Origin: CALVZT01 sp964368755
Lineage (GTDB): Bacteria > Bacillota > Clostridia > Christensenellales > UBA1242
Assembly (NCBI GenBank): GCA_964368755.1
Contig: CAYJCR010000002.1
Span: 1-64,000 of the forward strand
Length of the DNA: 64,000 nt
Direction: 5' to 3'
Positions 26,233 through 33,770 of this stretch are shown here, in pieces (the stretch's first letter is position 1; each line of letters starts with the position of its first letter). The notes beneath the pieces are model-generated. The model had not been told where the DNA came from, made no database searches, and saw nothing but the letters and a program-made list of their open reading frames with translations. Position numbers and translations under genes: made by a program.

Positions 26233-27087
26233 TTATACAGTTCCTTGTCCACCACCCTGTGTTTGGGTTTGATTGTGCCTATTAAGTATAGGAGTCTGAG
26301 GCACCTCAAGATTGTAATAAGCAGCTTTAGAATCAATAAATATACCCGTCTCAAACCTATCGTCAATCACTTTTTCACATCTTCTAAAAGAGGTATCTGG
26401 TTTCTTGAATAATTCTATGTCCCTATACCATTTGCCATCTTGGTCGTTTCTCATTATCATCCAATCTGGTTTCTGTTCAATTCCATACGTTTTGCCATCA
26501 ACAAGAATATTAGTTTGAAAAGAATAATACGGTTCGCCAGTACTCCCTTCTGTTGCATAAACTTCTCTTTGCAATACTTTCTTCATCTCACCATTTACAA
26601 CATCATAGAACTCATCGTATTCACGATATTCTTTAACATCATCAATTATTTGTTTTGTGAATGGTTTGTAACTATCTTCTTTCATCTCAACACGCGTGTA
26701 ATGACACTTATATGCATCCTTTTTACCAACACGTTCTATACCAACTTCAGTTCTTATCCTATCGTTATAATTAGTTACTGTAAAAATGCACTTGCCAGCT
26801 CCAAGCTCAAACTGAATCTTCTGTTCAACACCTTTGAATACAATCGTACCAACGCTAATATCAGCACCACGTCTTGTAGAAACCTCTAGGTTTGTTGCGC
26901 TATTCGCTATATCTATTAGTTGTCTATATCTATTCCTAATAGCGTTCACGTCGCCTTTATACTTATTCATTTTGCCGTCAAGAGCTCCAATTGTTGTAGC
27001 GACGGTTCTCCCTCTACGAGAAGCATCTCCAGTACTACCTATATATGTTGTAGAATTCTTTAATAACTCATATAGTAAATCCTTCAT
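26233..27087 (-). CDS. Hypothetical protein (284 aa), unrecognised
   Basis: I do not recognise this protein. It has no signal peptide. Residues about 1-65 are helical and basic (SRRGRTVATTIGALDGKMNKYKGDVNAIRNRYRQ). Residues about 70-235 look beta-rich (GTIVFKGVEQKIQFELG, GKCIFTVTNYNDRIRTEVGIERVG, YSFQTNILVDGKTYGIEQKPDWMI). The tail is Gln/Gly-rich (TQTQGGGQGTV). Its own promoter lies at 27116-27144 and a strong terminator follows, so it is monocistronic. The ribosome site is GTGGGGGAT. It neighbours two other unrecognised genes, and the three may belong together, but nothing in the sequence proves it. Confidence 0.8.
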   Translation of the reverse strand: MKDLLYELLKNSTTYIGSTGDASRRGRTVATTIGALDGKMNKYKGDVNAIRNRYRQLIDIANSATNLEVSTRRGADISVGTIVFKGVEQKIQFELGAGKCIFTVTNYNDRIRTEVGIERVGKKDAYKCHYTRVEMKEDSYKPFTKQIIDDVKEYREYDEFYDVVNGEMKKVLQREVYATEGSTGEPYYSFQTNILVDGKTYGIEQKPDWMIMRNDQDGKWYRDIELFKKPDTSFRRCEKVIDDRFETGIFIDSKAAYYNLEVPQTPILNRHNQTQTQGGGQGTV

Positions 27088-27115
27088 TAGTATCCCCCAC
27101 TATTTTGTTAAGTAT

Positions 27116-27144
27116 ATTATATCATAATATAGCGACGATATCAA
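27116..27144 (-). promoter_or_regulatory. Sigma-A promoter of the 284-aa gene
   Basis: TTGATA (27144-27139), 17-nt spacer, TATAAT (27121-27116), about 30 nt upstream of the start at 27087. Confidence 0.75.
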
Positions 27145-27162
27145 TAATAAATTTGCACAAAA

Positions 27163-27189
27163 GAAAAAACTAGCAATAAGCTAGTTTTT
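27163..27189 (-). terminator. Rho-independent terminator of the 234-aa gene
   Basis: AAAACTAGC / GCTAGTTTT stem, 5-nt loop, T run on the minus strand. The stem begins at the stop codon. Confidence 0.88.
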
Positions 27190-27892
27190 ATTCATCGTCA
27201 TCACCTTGTCCAGTTGGCTTTGTATCAATAACAGTATCTTGATCTACTAGTGAATGAGCTGGGGCCTTATCTGAATCAAGATTGGCACCTATATACTTAA
27301 CACCAGTCAACTTACCATCTTCTTCCATCTCAACGACTCTGTCGTATGTATCGAAGAATAAGTCTCCATCTTGCCTGATATCATCTATCTCTTCGCAAAT
27401 GCTACCAAACATACCGTTAACATCTTGGGTAGAAAAATGTTTTTCAGAATATCTAAGCAATTCTGCAAGTGGCATAACGCTCCAATTATATACTAATGGC
27501 AAATTTGATCCTTCATATTTTTCACAAGCTACGATACCCCAGTTGAGTTGAGCTTCTTTGATATCTCGGACTTGCCATTTTTGTAATTGGACATCCTTTT
27601 TGTCGCATTGCCTTACGAAATATGTTAGCATATCCTTGCTGTAGTAATAATACTCTGGATCGTTTGCAATATCGCACAATTTTTTTACAAACATATCTTT
27701 TGCTATCCATTGTCCTTGTTTGTAAGCACTAATTTTGCTAACACATTGGCTAACAAAAGTCAAAGCTTGATTTCTTAAACTAAAATCAAAGCCTTCTCCA
27801 CTAAGAGTACTTAACTTTCCAAGTCCCAAATCTATATAAAACTTTGATTTCAATGCTCTAATTTGTTGGTCACTAAGTCTATTATTCATCAT
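27188..27892 (-). CDS. Hypothetical protein (234 aa), unrecognised
   Basis: This is a soluble, mainly helical protein with no signal peptide and no motif I can name. Noticeable parts are a basic-helical N-terminus (RLSDQQIRALKSKFYIDLG), a Trp-containing middle (KWQVRDIKEAQLNWGIVACEKYEG), and a charged tail ending GQGDDDE. The divergent 333-aa protein ends in the similar GGDDE. The ribosome site is GGGAGAG before two tandem ATGs (27892 and 27889). It has its own promoter and terminator and shares an inverted repeat with the divergent gene at 28042. Confidence 0.8.
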   Translation of the reverse strand: MMNNRLSDQQIRALKSKFYIDLGLGKLSTLSGEGFDFSLRNQALTFVSQCVSKISAYKQGQWIAKDMFVKKLCDIANDPEYYYYSKDMLTYFVRQCDKKDVQLQKWQVRDIKEAQLNWGIVACEKYEGSNLPLVYNWSVMPLAELLRYSEKHFSTQDVNGMFGSICEEIDDIRQDGDLFFDTYDRVVEMEEDGKLTGVKYIGANLDSDKAPAHSLVDQDTVIDTKPTGQGDDDE

Positions 27893-27930
27893 TATTGTTC
27901 TCTCCCATATGTTTATCTAAGATAAGTTCA

Positions 27931-27958
27931 ATTATAGCAAAATAAATCTGCTTGTCAA
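27931..27958 (-). promoter_or_regulatory. Sigma-A promoter of the 234-aa gene
   Basis: TTGACA (27958-27953), 16-nt spacer, TATAAT (27936-27931). Both hexamers match consensus. Confidence 0.8.
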
Positions 27959-27988
27959 TAGTCAAATTGATTTTTACCCTTGACTATT
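27957..27988. repeat. Perfect 9-bp inverted repeat between divergent promoters
   Basis: AATAGTCAA (27957-27965) and TTGACTATT (27980-27988) are separated by 14 bp. The left arm touches the -35 of the minus promoter and the right arm contains the -35 of the plus promoter, so one regulator could control both unknown genes. Confidence 0.6.
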
Positions 27989-28007
27989 TTTATTATTATG
28001 CTAAACT
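27980..28007 (+). promoter_or_regulatory. Sigma-A promoter of the 333-aa gene
   Basis: TTGACT (27980-27985), 16-nt spacer, TAAACT (28002-28007), 34 nt upstream of the start at 28042. Confidence 0.5.
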
Positions 28008-28041
28008 GTAGAAGTAATTATTTTTTGGGGGCAAAAGCGAT

Positions 28042-29043
28042 ATGAAACCAATCATTGAAGGTGAAAGCGAACTCGATCGTAAAGCAAGAATCAAAGCCGA
28101 GCGAGAATCATTGTTGAAAGAAAGACATGCAAACGAATATTATCAACAGTTATTTGGATATACTGACAAAGAGATGCAGAAGAAGATAAACTCTTCATAT
28201 CTTAAGATATCTCCTGCAAATTGCGAAAGAAAGTTAGATTTTATACAAGACTTCTTTGGTTGCACGAGAGCCAAAGCCATACAACTTGCTAAGAATAATA
28301 ATGCACTTATTACAAGTACATCGAACATTATTGTTGATACCTGTGAGGATGTCAAAAAATGTTTTGATTGCAACGATGAACGAGCAAAAGACTTCTTATT
28401 GCGTAATATAAGAAAAGTTTCCACTGACAGAAGTGATTTATTCGCCATTGTAGATTTATACGAAAAGACTCTTGGATGTCCTCATGAGATTGCTCAATAC
28501 AAAATATTTAGCAACTCAAGAATATGCCATTTGTCAGAAGAGGGATTTTTGAGTGCAGTTAACAACTTGAGAGAGATGGGACTCAGCGATTCATTTATAT
28601 CAGCCAATCCATTTGTTATCACAGCACAACGTTCAACTGTCAAAATCAAACTTATGTATGCAATAATCAACGGCATACCACTATCTAATAAGGGCGTGCT
28701 TATCAATAGCTTCCCTACTACTTATGCTAGAGCAGAACTTATCAAAGACCATGAGCCTGTCAATCCAAGATTTAATAAACTCAATATGAACAGCAACGCA
28801 TTCGCAAAGAATATGAATGTTGATGTAGAGAGATTACCAGAGATATATCCTGTAACCGAGGACATAGTACTTGATATTCAACAGACATACAACGACAGAT
28901 GCTCAACATACGGATTCAAGCCATGCGAACTCACAGAATCAGAAGTTTCTGCTGTTGTAAGACCAGAATCTAAGACTCAAGCATATGACGGTGCTCCAAC
29001 TATTCAATCAAAAGACTCAACAGAAGGTGGCGATGATGAATAA
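28042..29043 (+). CDS. mTERF-like helical-repeat protein (333 aa), function unknown
   Basis: After a basic N-terminal helix, residues about 45-225 consist of roughly five 32-36-residue helical repeats. Each has the form (h)xxxLxxhG(C/L)xxxxAxxhhxxNxxhI, for example KLDFIQDFFGCTRAKAIQLAKNN and VNNLREMGLSDSFISANPFVI. This spacing and the 'N-P-x-I at repeat end' pattern resemble mTERF/TERF-type nucleic-acid-binding superhelices, which are mainly known from mitochondria and plastids. That likeness is by eye only. The C-terminal 100 residues are different and end GGDDE. Ribosome site TTTTGGGGGC. The stop overlaps the next gene, which has the same repeat type. Confidence 0.78.
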   Translation: MKPIIEGESELDRKARIKAERESLLKERHANEYYQQLFGYTDKEMQKKINSSYLKISPANCERKLDFIQDFFGCTRAKAIQLAKNNNALITSTSNIIVDTCEDVKKCFDCNDERAKDFLLRNIRKVSTDRSDLFAIVDLYEKTLGCPHEIAQYKIFSNSRICHLSEEGFLSAVNNLREMGLSDSFISANPFVITAQRSTVKIKLMYAIINGIPLSNKGVLINSFPTTYARAELIKDHEPVNPRFNKLNMNSNAFAKNMNVDVERLPEIYPVTEDIVLDIQQTYNDRCSTYGFKPCELTESEVSAVVRPESKTQAYDGAPTIQSKDSTEGGDDE

Positions 29044-29335
29044 TAATGAGATATCAAAGGTTTTGAAGAAGTTTAACTTCTCTCAAGAAGAAATAGCAAG
29101 TATTATCAATGATAACGATAATATAGCTATGTTTGACAAACAAGAAATCATTGACAATCTTAACTTGTTAGTATACAAAGGCATACCAATGAGTGAGATA
29201 AGTGAAGTGATCAATCTTAATCATACTCTTTTGTTCCACGACACAGAGTATCTAGATAAGATTCTCCAAGAAGTGATAGATGAAGGCAATGACTTGGAAG
29301 AATATCTCAAAGATAATCCTGATGTGATTTGTTAG
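29036..29335 (+). CDS. Small mTERF-like repeat protein (99-100 aa), function unknown
   Basis: Three helical repeats fill the protein: ISKVLKKFNFSQEEIASIINDNDNI, then IIDNLNLLVYKGIPMSEISEVINLNHTLLF, then YLDKILQEVIDEGNDLEEYLKDNPDVI. The repeat ends (NHTLLF, NPDVI) follow the same pattern as the upstream 333-aa protein, so the two probably share ancestry or partner in one complex. It starts within the last codons of that gene (ATG at 29036, or 29033) with GGTGG upstream, so translation is coupled. A terminator follows at once. Confidence 0.78.
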   Translation: MNNNEISKVLKKFNFSQEEIASIINDNDNIAMFDKQEIIDNLNLLVYKGIPMSEISEVINLNHTLLFHDTEYLDKILQEVIDEGNDLEEYLKDNPDVIC

Positions 29336-29363
29336 AAAGAGACTTATTATAGTCTCTTTTTTT
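29336..29363 (+). terminator. Rho-independent terminator
   Basis: AAAGAGACT / AGTCTCTTT stem with a 6-nt loop and a T run, starting one base after the stop. Confidence 0.9.
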
Positions 29364-29402
29364 ATGATATTGCAAATTTAATATATTTATATCAACAAAA
29401 TG

Positions 29403-29432
29403 TTGGCTTTTTGCAGTCAGATTTGCTACAAT
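29403..29432 (+). promoter_or_regulatory. Sigma-A type promoter of trpS
   Basis: TTGGCT (29403-29408), 18-nt spacer, TACAAT (29427-29432). The leader is under 35 nt, too short for a T-box. Confidence 0.55.
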
Positions 29433-29467
29433 ATGACTGTTAAACTTATCAAAAAGGAGAAAAGGAA

Positions 29468-30454
29468 ATGAAAAAAACACTTTATAGCGCCACCAAACCT
29501 ACTGGCAAACTTACAATCGGCAACTACATTGGAGCTATCAAGATGTGGCAATCTATGCAAGAAGAATACAATTGCATATTTGCAGTAGCAGACCTTCACT
29601 CTCTTACTATAGATATGGATCCAAAAGAACTTACTGATAATAGTTATGCCCAACTTGCTACTTTCTTAGCATTTGGATTGGACCCAAACAAATCAATAAT
29701 CTATATGCAATCCCATGTCAAAGAGCATGCCGAACTTGGCTGGATAATGAGTTGTAACACGTATTTTGGTGAAGCATCACGTATGACACAGTTCAAGGAC
29801 GCAAAAGCCAAGAATAATGATAAGATCAGCGTAGGATTATTCACATACCCTATGCTTATGGCAGCAGATATACTTCTATACGATGCAGATTATGTTCCTG
29901 TTGGCAAAGATCAGATGCAACACGTTGAGATATGTAGAGATATAGCAACAAGATTTAACTTCAAGTATGGTAAGACATTTACAATCCCAGAAGGAATAAT
30001 GCCTACTAGTGGAGCGAAAATAATGGGCTTGCTTGACCCAACTAAGAAGATGGCAAAGTCAGGCGACAATGATAATGATGTCATATATATCGAAGATGAC
30101 GCAGACACTATAAGACGCAAGCTTAAGCGTGCAGTTACTGATAGTGAGAATTGCATCAAGTACGACCCTGACAACAAACCTGGTGTATCTAACCTACTTA
30201 CAATATATTCTGCTATGAAGAAATGCACAGTACAAGAAGCTGAGCAACACTTCTCCGGATGTGGATATGGGGCTCTCAAATCTGAGACAGCTGAGGCAGT
30301 TGTTGAAGTCTTGACACCTGTTAGAGAGAAGCTTCTAGCCTTACAACAAGATAGACCTTATCTTGATAAGATAGCTAAACTTGGTGCAGAAAAGGCAAGA
30401 CAAATCGCTTTGACCAAGCTCAAAGACGTCTATTCCAAAGTTGGTCTTATATAA
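29468..30454 (+). CDS. trpS: Tryptophanyl-tRNA synthetase
   Basis: This class I synthetase charges tRNA-Trp. The 328-residue length is typical of the short bacterial form. The HIGH-equivalent is TGKLTIGNYIGA (about 12-23) and the KMSKS loop reads KKMAKSGDND (about 194-203), with Ala for the usual Ser. GKDQMQHVE (about 144-152) is the conserved tryptophan-site block. The ribosome site is AAAAAGGAGAAAAGG before the ATG at 29468. It is a single gene between its own promoter and terminator, with no T-box leader. Confidence 0.96.
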   Translation: MKKTLYSATKPTGKLTIGNYIGAIKMWQSMQEEYNCIFAVADLHSLTIDMDPKELTDNSYAQLATFLAFGLDPNKSIIYMQSHVKEHAELGWIMSCNTYFGEASRMTQFKDAKAKNNDKISVGLFTYPMLMAADILLYDADYVPVGKDQMQHVEICRDIATRFNFKYGKTFTIPEGIMPTSGAKIMGLLDPTKKMAKSGDNDNDVIYIEDDADTIRRKLKRAVTDSENCIKYDPDNKPGVSNLLTIYSAMKKCTVQEAEQHFSGCGYGALKSETAEAVVEVLTPVREKLLALQQDRPYLDKIAKLGAEKARQIALTKLKDVYSKVGLI

Positions 30455-30469
30455 ATTGAACAAAAATCA

Positions 30470-30505
30470 AAAGAACCTTCATCATAACGTGAAGGTTCTT
30501 TATTT
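30470..30505 (+). terminator. Rho-independent terminator of trpS
   Basis: A 10-bp perfect stem AAGAACCTTC / GAAGGTTCTT, followed by a T-rich tail. Confidence 0.88.
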
Positions 30506-30546
30506 TGTTGTCAGAAATACTGTTTACTCTTTTTGAACTAGATAGA

Positions 30547-30885
30547 CTATGGCATAATATGATCTACACCACTTAACATAATGTCATTTATTCTATCGTT
30601 TGAGATACTATAATATATCACTTTGCCATCACGTTTGTCTTTGACTGCACCATTGCTTTTGAGAAGTTTGAGTTGATGACTCACAGTTGTCTGGTTGATA
30701 CCTAGACTCGTTGATATATCGCTTACACACATCTCATTGATACTAAGTGCTGATAGGATTTTGAGCCTCGTTGAGTCCGAAAAAACACTAAAAAACTCTG
30801 CCATTTGTTGCAAAACGTTATTCTCTGGCATATAATACTCCAAACTTTTAAGTGCATTACTATCAAGACTCACATAACTAGACAT
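30547..30885 (-). CDS. ArsR/SmtB-family transcriptional regulator
   Basis: The 112-residue winged-helix repressor has the family core FSDSTRLKILSAL, the helix-turn-helix VSDISTSLGINQTTVSHQLKLLKSNG (about 54-79) and the wing RDGKVIYYSI. The alpha3 position has CVSD rather than the CxC of ArsR/CadC, leaving a single Cys, so an arsenic or cadmium site of the classic kind is not evident. Asp/His residues in the C-terminal helix (DRINDIMLSGVDHIMP) might form an alpha5 zinc site. The start ATG at 30885 follows GGGGGT. It is divergent from a small membrane peptide gene with operator-like repeats between. Confidence 0.92.
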   Translation of the reverse strand: MSSYVSLDSNALKSLEYYMPENNVLQQMAEFFSVFSDSTRLKILSALSINEMCVSDISTSLGINQTTVSHQLKLLKSNGAVKDKRDGKVIYYSISNDRINDIMLSGVDHIMP

Positions 30886-30902
30886 ATATTACCCCCAAGA
30901 CT

Positions 30903-30923
30903 ATATTTGTTGTCTACAAAGAT
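30903..30923. promoter_or_regulatory. Operator-like inverted repeat upstream of the arsR-type gene
   Basis: ATaTTTGT (30903-30910) and ACAAAgAT (30916-30923) form a 7-of-8 inverted repeat with a 5-bp centre. It lies just downstream of a plausible minus promoter (TTGACC, 18-nt spacer, TAAAAT ending near 30923), where an autorepressing ArsR protein would bind. Confidence 0.45.
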
Positions 30924-30936
30924 TTTACCCCCAATC

Positions 30937-30968
30937 TTGTCAAATGGTCAAATAGTCGATATGTCGAA
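30937..30968. repeat. Four tandem 8-bp boxes (Spo0A-box-like)
   Basis: The units are TTGTCAAA, TGGTCAAA, TAGTCGAT and ATGTCGAA, each exactly 8 bp and head-to-tail. All fit NNGTCRAW. The last contains a perfect 0A-box core TGTCGAA and the first a TGTCAAA variant. They lie in the divergent region between the ArsR-type gene and the small Cys-rich membrane protein gene. Confidence 0.55.
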
Positions 30969-31019
30969 CTTATCAAAAAAAACACTTAAAGTTGGATTTT
31001 TTATCGCAAAGGAGGTAAA

Positions 31020-31217
31020 ATGAATAATACTTTGTACATAATATTGATACTTTTGATATCAATATTCACTAGTGCCACAGATACTGACCTCAACACAAAC
31101 AGCAATTTTTTACTACTACTCCTTTTGGCACTTAATGGTCAAAACAACTTTGGTAGCAGTGGCTGTTGTTGCAACTCATATCCTATTGGTTGTAATGGCT
31201 CTGGCTGTGGAAGATAA
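31020..31217 (+). CDS. Small Cys-rich membrane protein (65 aa)
   Basis: The peptide has a hydrophobic N-terminal segment (LYIILILLISIFTSA), a Leu-rich second hydrophobic stretch (FLLLLLLALNG) and a Gly/Cys-rich tail with five cysteines (SSGCCCNSYPIGCNGSGCGR). A very strong ribosome site (AAAGGAGGT, 4 nt before the ATG) and a following terminator support a real gene. Similar tiny membrane proteins with Cys-rich ends occur in spore-formers, but I cannot assign a family. The tail could bind a metal ion or form disulphides. It is divergent from an ArsR-type regulator, which fits metal- or redox-linked control. Confidence 0.75.
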   Translation: MNNTLYIILILLISIFTSATDTDLNTNSNFLLLLLLALNGQNNFGSSGCCCNSYPIGCNGSGCGR

Positions 31218-31223
31218 ATAATA

Positions 31224-31253
31224 AAAAAGCAGGCAAATATATGCCTGTTTTTT
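31224..31253. terminator. Bidirectional terminator
   Basis: CAGGCA / TGCCTG stem extended by A/T pairs on both sides, between the convergent genes at 31020 and 31252. Confidence 0.85.
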
Positions 31254-31527
31254 ATCTAAGATTACATTTAATATTCTTTTCGGCAAGAACTTTAAGTACT
31301 GTGCTTTTATCCAAGCCATACTCATCGCCATATTCAAGCATTATTGTTCTATCTTGACCAAAGAACACAATAACCCCCTTATATCTGTATGTGGCTATTC
31401 CTTCGATAGTAGTTGTCACCTCTTTGGTAGTGAAATAATCACATTCTTTATTATCATAACCATTGAGCGCATCATATAGATATTCTATTTGTCTTACGCT
31501 CCACAAATCATTATTTGGATACTTCAT
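31252..31527 (-). CDS. Small hypothetical protein (91 aa)
   Basis: A soluble alpha/beta protein: an N-terminal helical part (LWSVRQIEYLYDALNGYDN) followed by strands (TTIEGIATYRYKGVIVFFGQDRTIMLEYGD) and a C-terminal helix. No family recognised. The start is the ATG at 31527 behind GGGAG; the ORF extends further up into the reductase gene. It overlaps the end of the SDR gene by lying on the same transcript with its ribosome site just past the SDR stop. Confidence 0.68.
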   Translation of the reverse strand: MKYPNNDLWSVRQIEYLYDALNGYDNKECDYFTTKEVTTTIEGIATYRYKGVIVFFGQDRTIMLEYGDEYGLDKSTVLKVLAEKNIKCNLR

Positions 31528-31541
31528 TATACACTCCCTAT

Positions 31542-32276
31542 TTAACAATGTCCTCCATCAACAATGAGAACTTCGCCTGTTATGTAACTAGCCTTATCAC
31601 TAGCAAGGAATACCACAGCCTGCGCCACTTCGTTTGGCGTAGCAAGTCTATTCTTGTGATACTTCTTCATCTCTTCTTCAATATAGTCCTTTGGCAAGTC
31701 TTTGTTCATATCTGTGTCTACCCAACCAGGAGCAACAGCATTGACATTGATGACCTTGCCATATTTCATAGACAAATCTTTTGTCAAAGAGATAAGTGCG
31801 GCTTTGCTCATCGCATAATCAGCTGTCCCTGGATTGAAATCTCTAAGTCCCGAAGTCGATGACATATTAACAATCTTACCATAACCATTCTTTAGCATAA
31901 TAGGAGCAATCTTCTGACTCAAGAATAATGGTGCAAGCATATTGACTCTAAATATCTGTTCTGCCTCTTCCCTCTTGATATCTTCGAATTCTCTGTCATA
32001 CACGATGCCAGCATTATTGATAAGTATGTCAATCTTACCGTATTCTTTCATAGCACAATCAACCAACTTATCTATATCAGGTTGCTTTGATACATCTGCT
32101 TGACAACAAACTACTTTTGTACCAAAGGTCTTTTCGATGTAATTCTTTAGTTCTATAGCTTTGTCTTGACTGTGGTTATAGTTGACAACAAGGTCTACCC
32201 CCCCCCGCGCAAATTCAATAGCTATCTCTCTACCTATGCCACGACTAGCACCCGTGACCAATGCAACTCTCTTCAT
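31542..32276 (-). CDS. SDR-family oxidoreductase, FabG-like
   Basis: The 244-residue short-chain dehydrogenase is of the 3-oxoacyl-ACP reductase type. It has the NADP-binding TGASRGIGR (about 8-16), NNAGI (about 86-90), catalytic Ser in NMSSTSG (about 136-142), YAMSK (Tyr/Lys about 154-158) and the C-terminal SDKASYITGEVLIVDGGHC. Other fatty-acid synthesis genes are absent here, so it may instead reduce a different ketone; a gene symbol is not assigned. The coding strand carries a run of nine G (32198-32206) giving FARGGVDL, unusual for this AT-rich genome. Ribosome site GAGGTG before the ATG. Confidence 0.88.
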   Translation of the reverse strand: MKRVALVTGASRGIGREIAIEFARGGVDLVVNYNHSQDKAIELKNYIEKTFGTKVVCCQADVSKQPDIDKLVDCAMKEYGKIDILINNAGIVYDREFEDIKREEAEQIFRVNMLAPLFLSQKIAPIMLKNGYGKIVNMSSTSGLRDFNPGTADYAMSKAALISLTKDLSMKYGKVINVNAVAPGWVDTDMNKDLPKDYIEEEMKKYHKNRLATPNEVAQAVVFLASDKASYITGEVLIVDGGHC

Positions 32277-32414
32277 ATAACACCTCTATGATAATAGTTT
32301 ATCAAATATTTAGTAATTAGTCTATTGTTATACAAAACTAATAATACATCTTTAATTCCAACTAAGTTCCATTGCGTCGGAATTGTATAGGCGACTGAAC
32401 ATACTATAATGGCA

Positions 32415-32448
32415 ATAAAAAAGAGTACTTATATAAAGCACTCTTTTT
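32415..32448 (-). terminator. Rho-independent terminator of the str operon
   Basis: AAAAAGAGT / ACTCTTTTT stem with an internal CTT/AAG extension and a T run on the minus strand, 11 nt after tuf. Confidence 0.88.
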
Positions 32449-32458
32449 GATGTCAAAA

Positions 32459-33661
32459 TTATTCGATGATTGAAGCAACGACACCAGAACCAACTGTTCT
32501 GCCACCTTCACGAATAGCAAATCTAAGACCTTCTTCGATAGCTATTGGAGTGATAAGTGAGATAGTCATGCTAACGTTATCACCAGGCATTACCATTTCT
32601 ACGCCCTTTGGAAGTTCGATAGAACCAGTAACATCTGTTGTACGGAAGTAGAATTGTGGACGATATCCGTTAAAGAATGGAGTATGACGACCACCTTCTT
32701 CTTTCTTCAATACGTATACTTGTGCAGTATACTTAGTATGAGGATGGATAGAACCTGGTTTAGCAAGAACTTGTCCTCTCTCAATTTCGTTACGTTGGAT
32801 ACCACGAAGAAGCAAACCTACGTTATCACCTGCTTGAGCTTGGTCAAGAAGTTTTCTGAACATCTCAACACCTGTAATAACTGTGTTCTTCTTAGAACCC
32901 ATACCGATGATATCAACAACATCACCAATCTTAATTGCACCACGCTCTACTCTACCAGTAGCAACTGTTCCACGTCCAGTGATTGTGAATACGTCTTCAA
33001 CTGGCATCAAGAATGGTTGGTCTGTAGCACGCTTTGGCTCAGGGATGAATGAATCAACTGCATCAAGAAGTTCTTGGATGCAAGCACATGCTGGATCATC
33101 AACTTTGCCAGCTTGAGCTGCTTCAAGAGCTTTAAGAGCTGAACCTCTGATAATTGGAGTGTCATCTCCTGGGAATCCGTATTCGCTAAGGATCTCACGA
33201 ATCTCCATCTCAATAAGGTCAAGAAGCTCTGGATCATCAACTTGGTCAACCTTATTCATAAATACAACGATATAAGGAACGCCAACCTGACGAGCAAGAA
33301 GGATATGCTCTCTTGTCTGAGGCATTGGACCATCAGTTGCTGCAACAACAAGGATTGCTCCATCCATTTGTGCTGCACCTGTGATCATGTTCTTAACGTA
33401 GTCTGCGTGTCCTGGACAGTCAACGTGTGCATAGTGACGATTAGCTGTCTGATACTCAACGTGAGCTGTGTTGATAGTGATACCTCTTGCTTTCTCTTCT
33501 GGAGCTTTATCGATATCTTCATATCTCATTTTTTCTGCATAACCCTTAGCAGCTGAATACATAGTGATAGCAGCTGTCAAAGTGGTTTTACCATGGTCAA
33601 CGTGGCCGATTGTACCAATGTTGACGTGTGGCTTAGATCTGTCAAATTTTGCTTTAGCCAT
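32459..33661 (-). CDS. tuf: Elongation factor Tu
   Basis: EF-Tu is the GTPase delivering aminoacyl-tRNA to the ribosome. The 400 residues have G1 GHVDHGKTT (about 18-26), G2 region RGITINTAHVEY, G3 DCPGHADYV (about 81-89), G4 MNKVD (about 136-140) and G5 GSALKAL. Domains 2 and 3 follow, ending GGRTVGSGVVASIIE. Last gene of the rpsL-rpsG-fusA-tuf order; a 109-bp gap precedes it. Kirromycin-contact positions were not examined in detail. Confidence 0.98.
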   Translation of the reverse strand: MAKAKFDRSKPHVNIGTIGHVDHGKTTLTAAITMYSAAKGYAEKMRYEDIDKAPEEKARGITINTAHVEYQTANRHYAHVDCPGHADYVKNMITGAAQMDGAILVVAATDGPMPQTREHILLARQVGVPYIVVFMNKVDQVDDPELLDLIEMEIREILSEYGFPGDDTPIIRGSALKALEAAQAGKVDDPACACIQELLDAVDSFIPEPKRATDQPFLMPVEDVFTITGRGTVATGRVERGAIKIGDVVDIIGMGSKKNTVITGVEMFRKLLDQAQAGDNVGLLLRGIQRNEIERGQVLAKPGSIHPHTKYTAQVYVLKKEEGGRHTPFFNGYRPQFYFRTTDVTGSIELPKGVEMVMPGDNVSMTISLITPIAIEEGLRFAIREGGRTVGSGVVASIIE

Positions 33662-33770
33662 TATAGTAAATCTCCTTTATAATATATCTACAAAAATTAT
33701 TTTTAATTTGTACAATGAAATATTAGCACAAATATATTTTTTTAGCAAATGAAATAATATGCTTATTTTA

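Noticed and set aside
29364..29467. A T-box leader before trpS
   Set aside because: Only about 100 bp are available between terminator and start, with no T-box or specifier stem visible.
29994..30079. TrpS KMSKS loop reading KMAKS as a defect
   Set aside because: Ala at this position occurs in functional class I synthetases and the remainder of the enzyme is intact.
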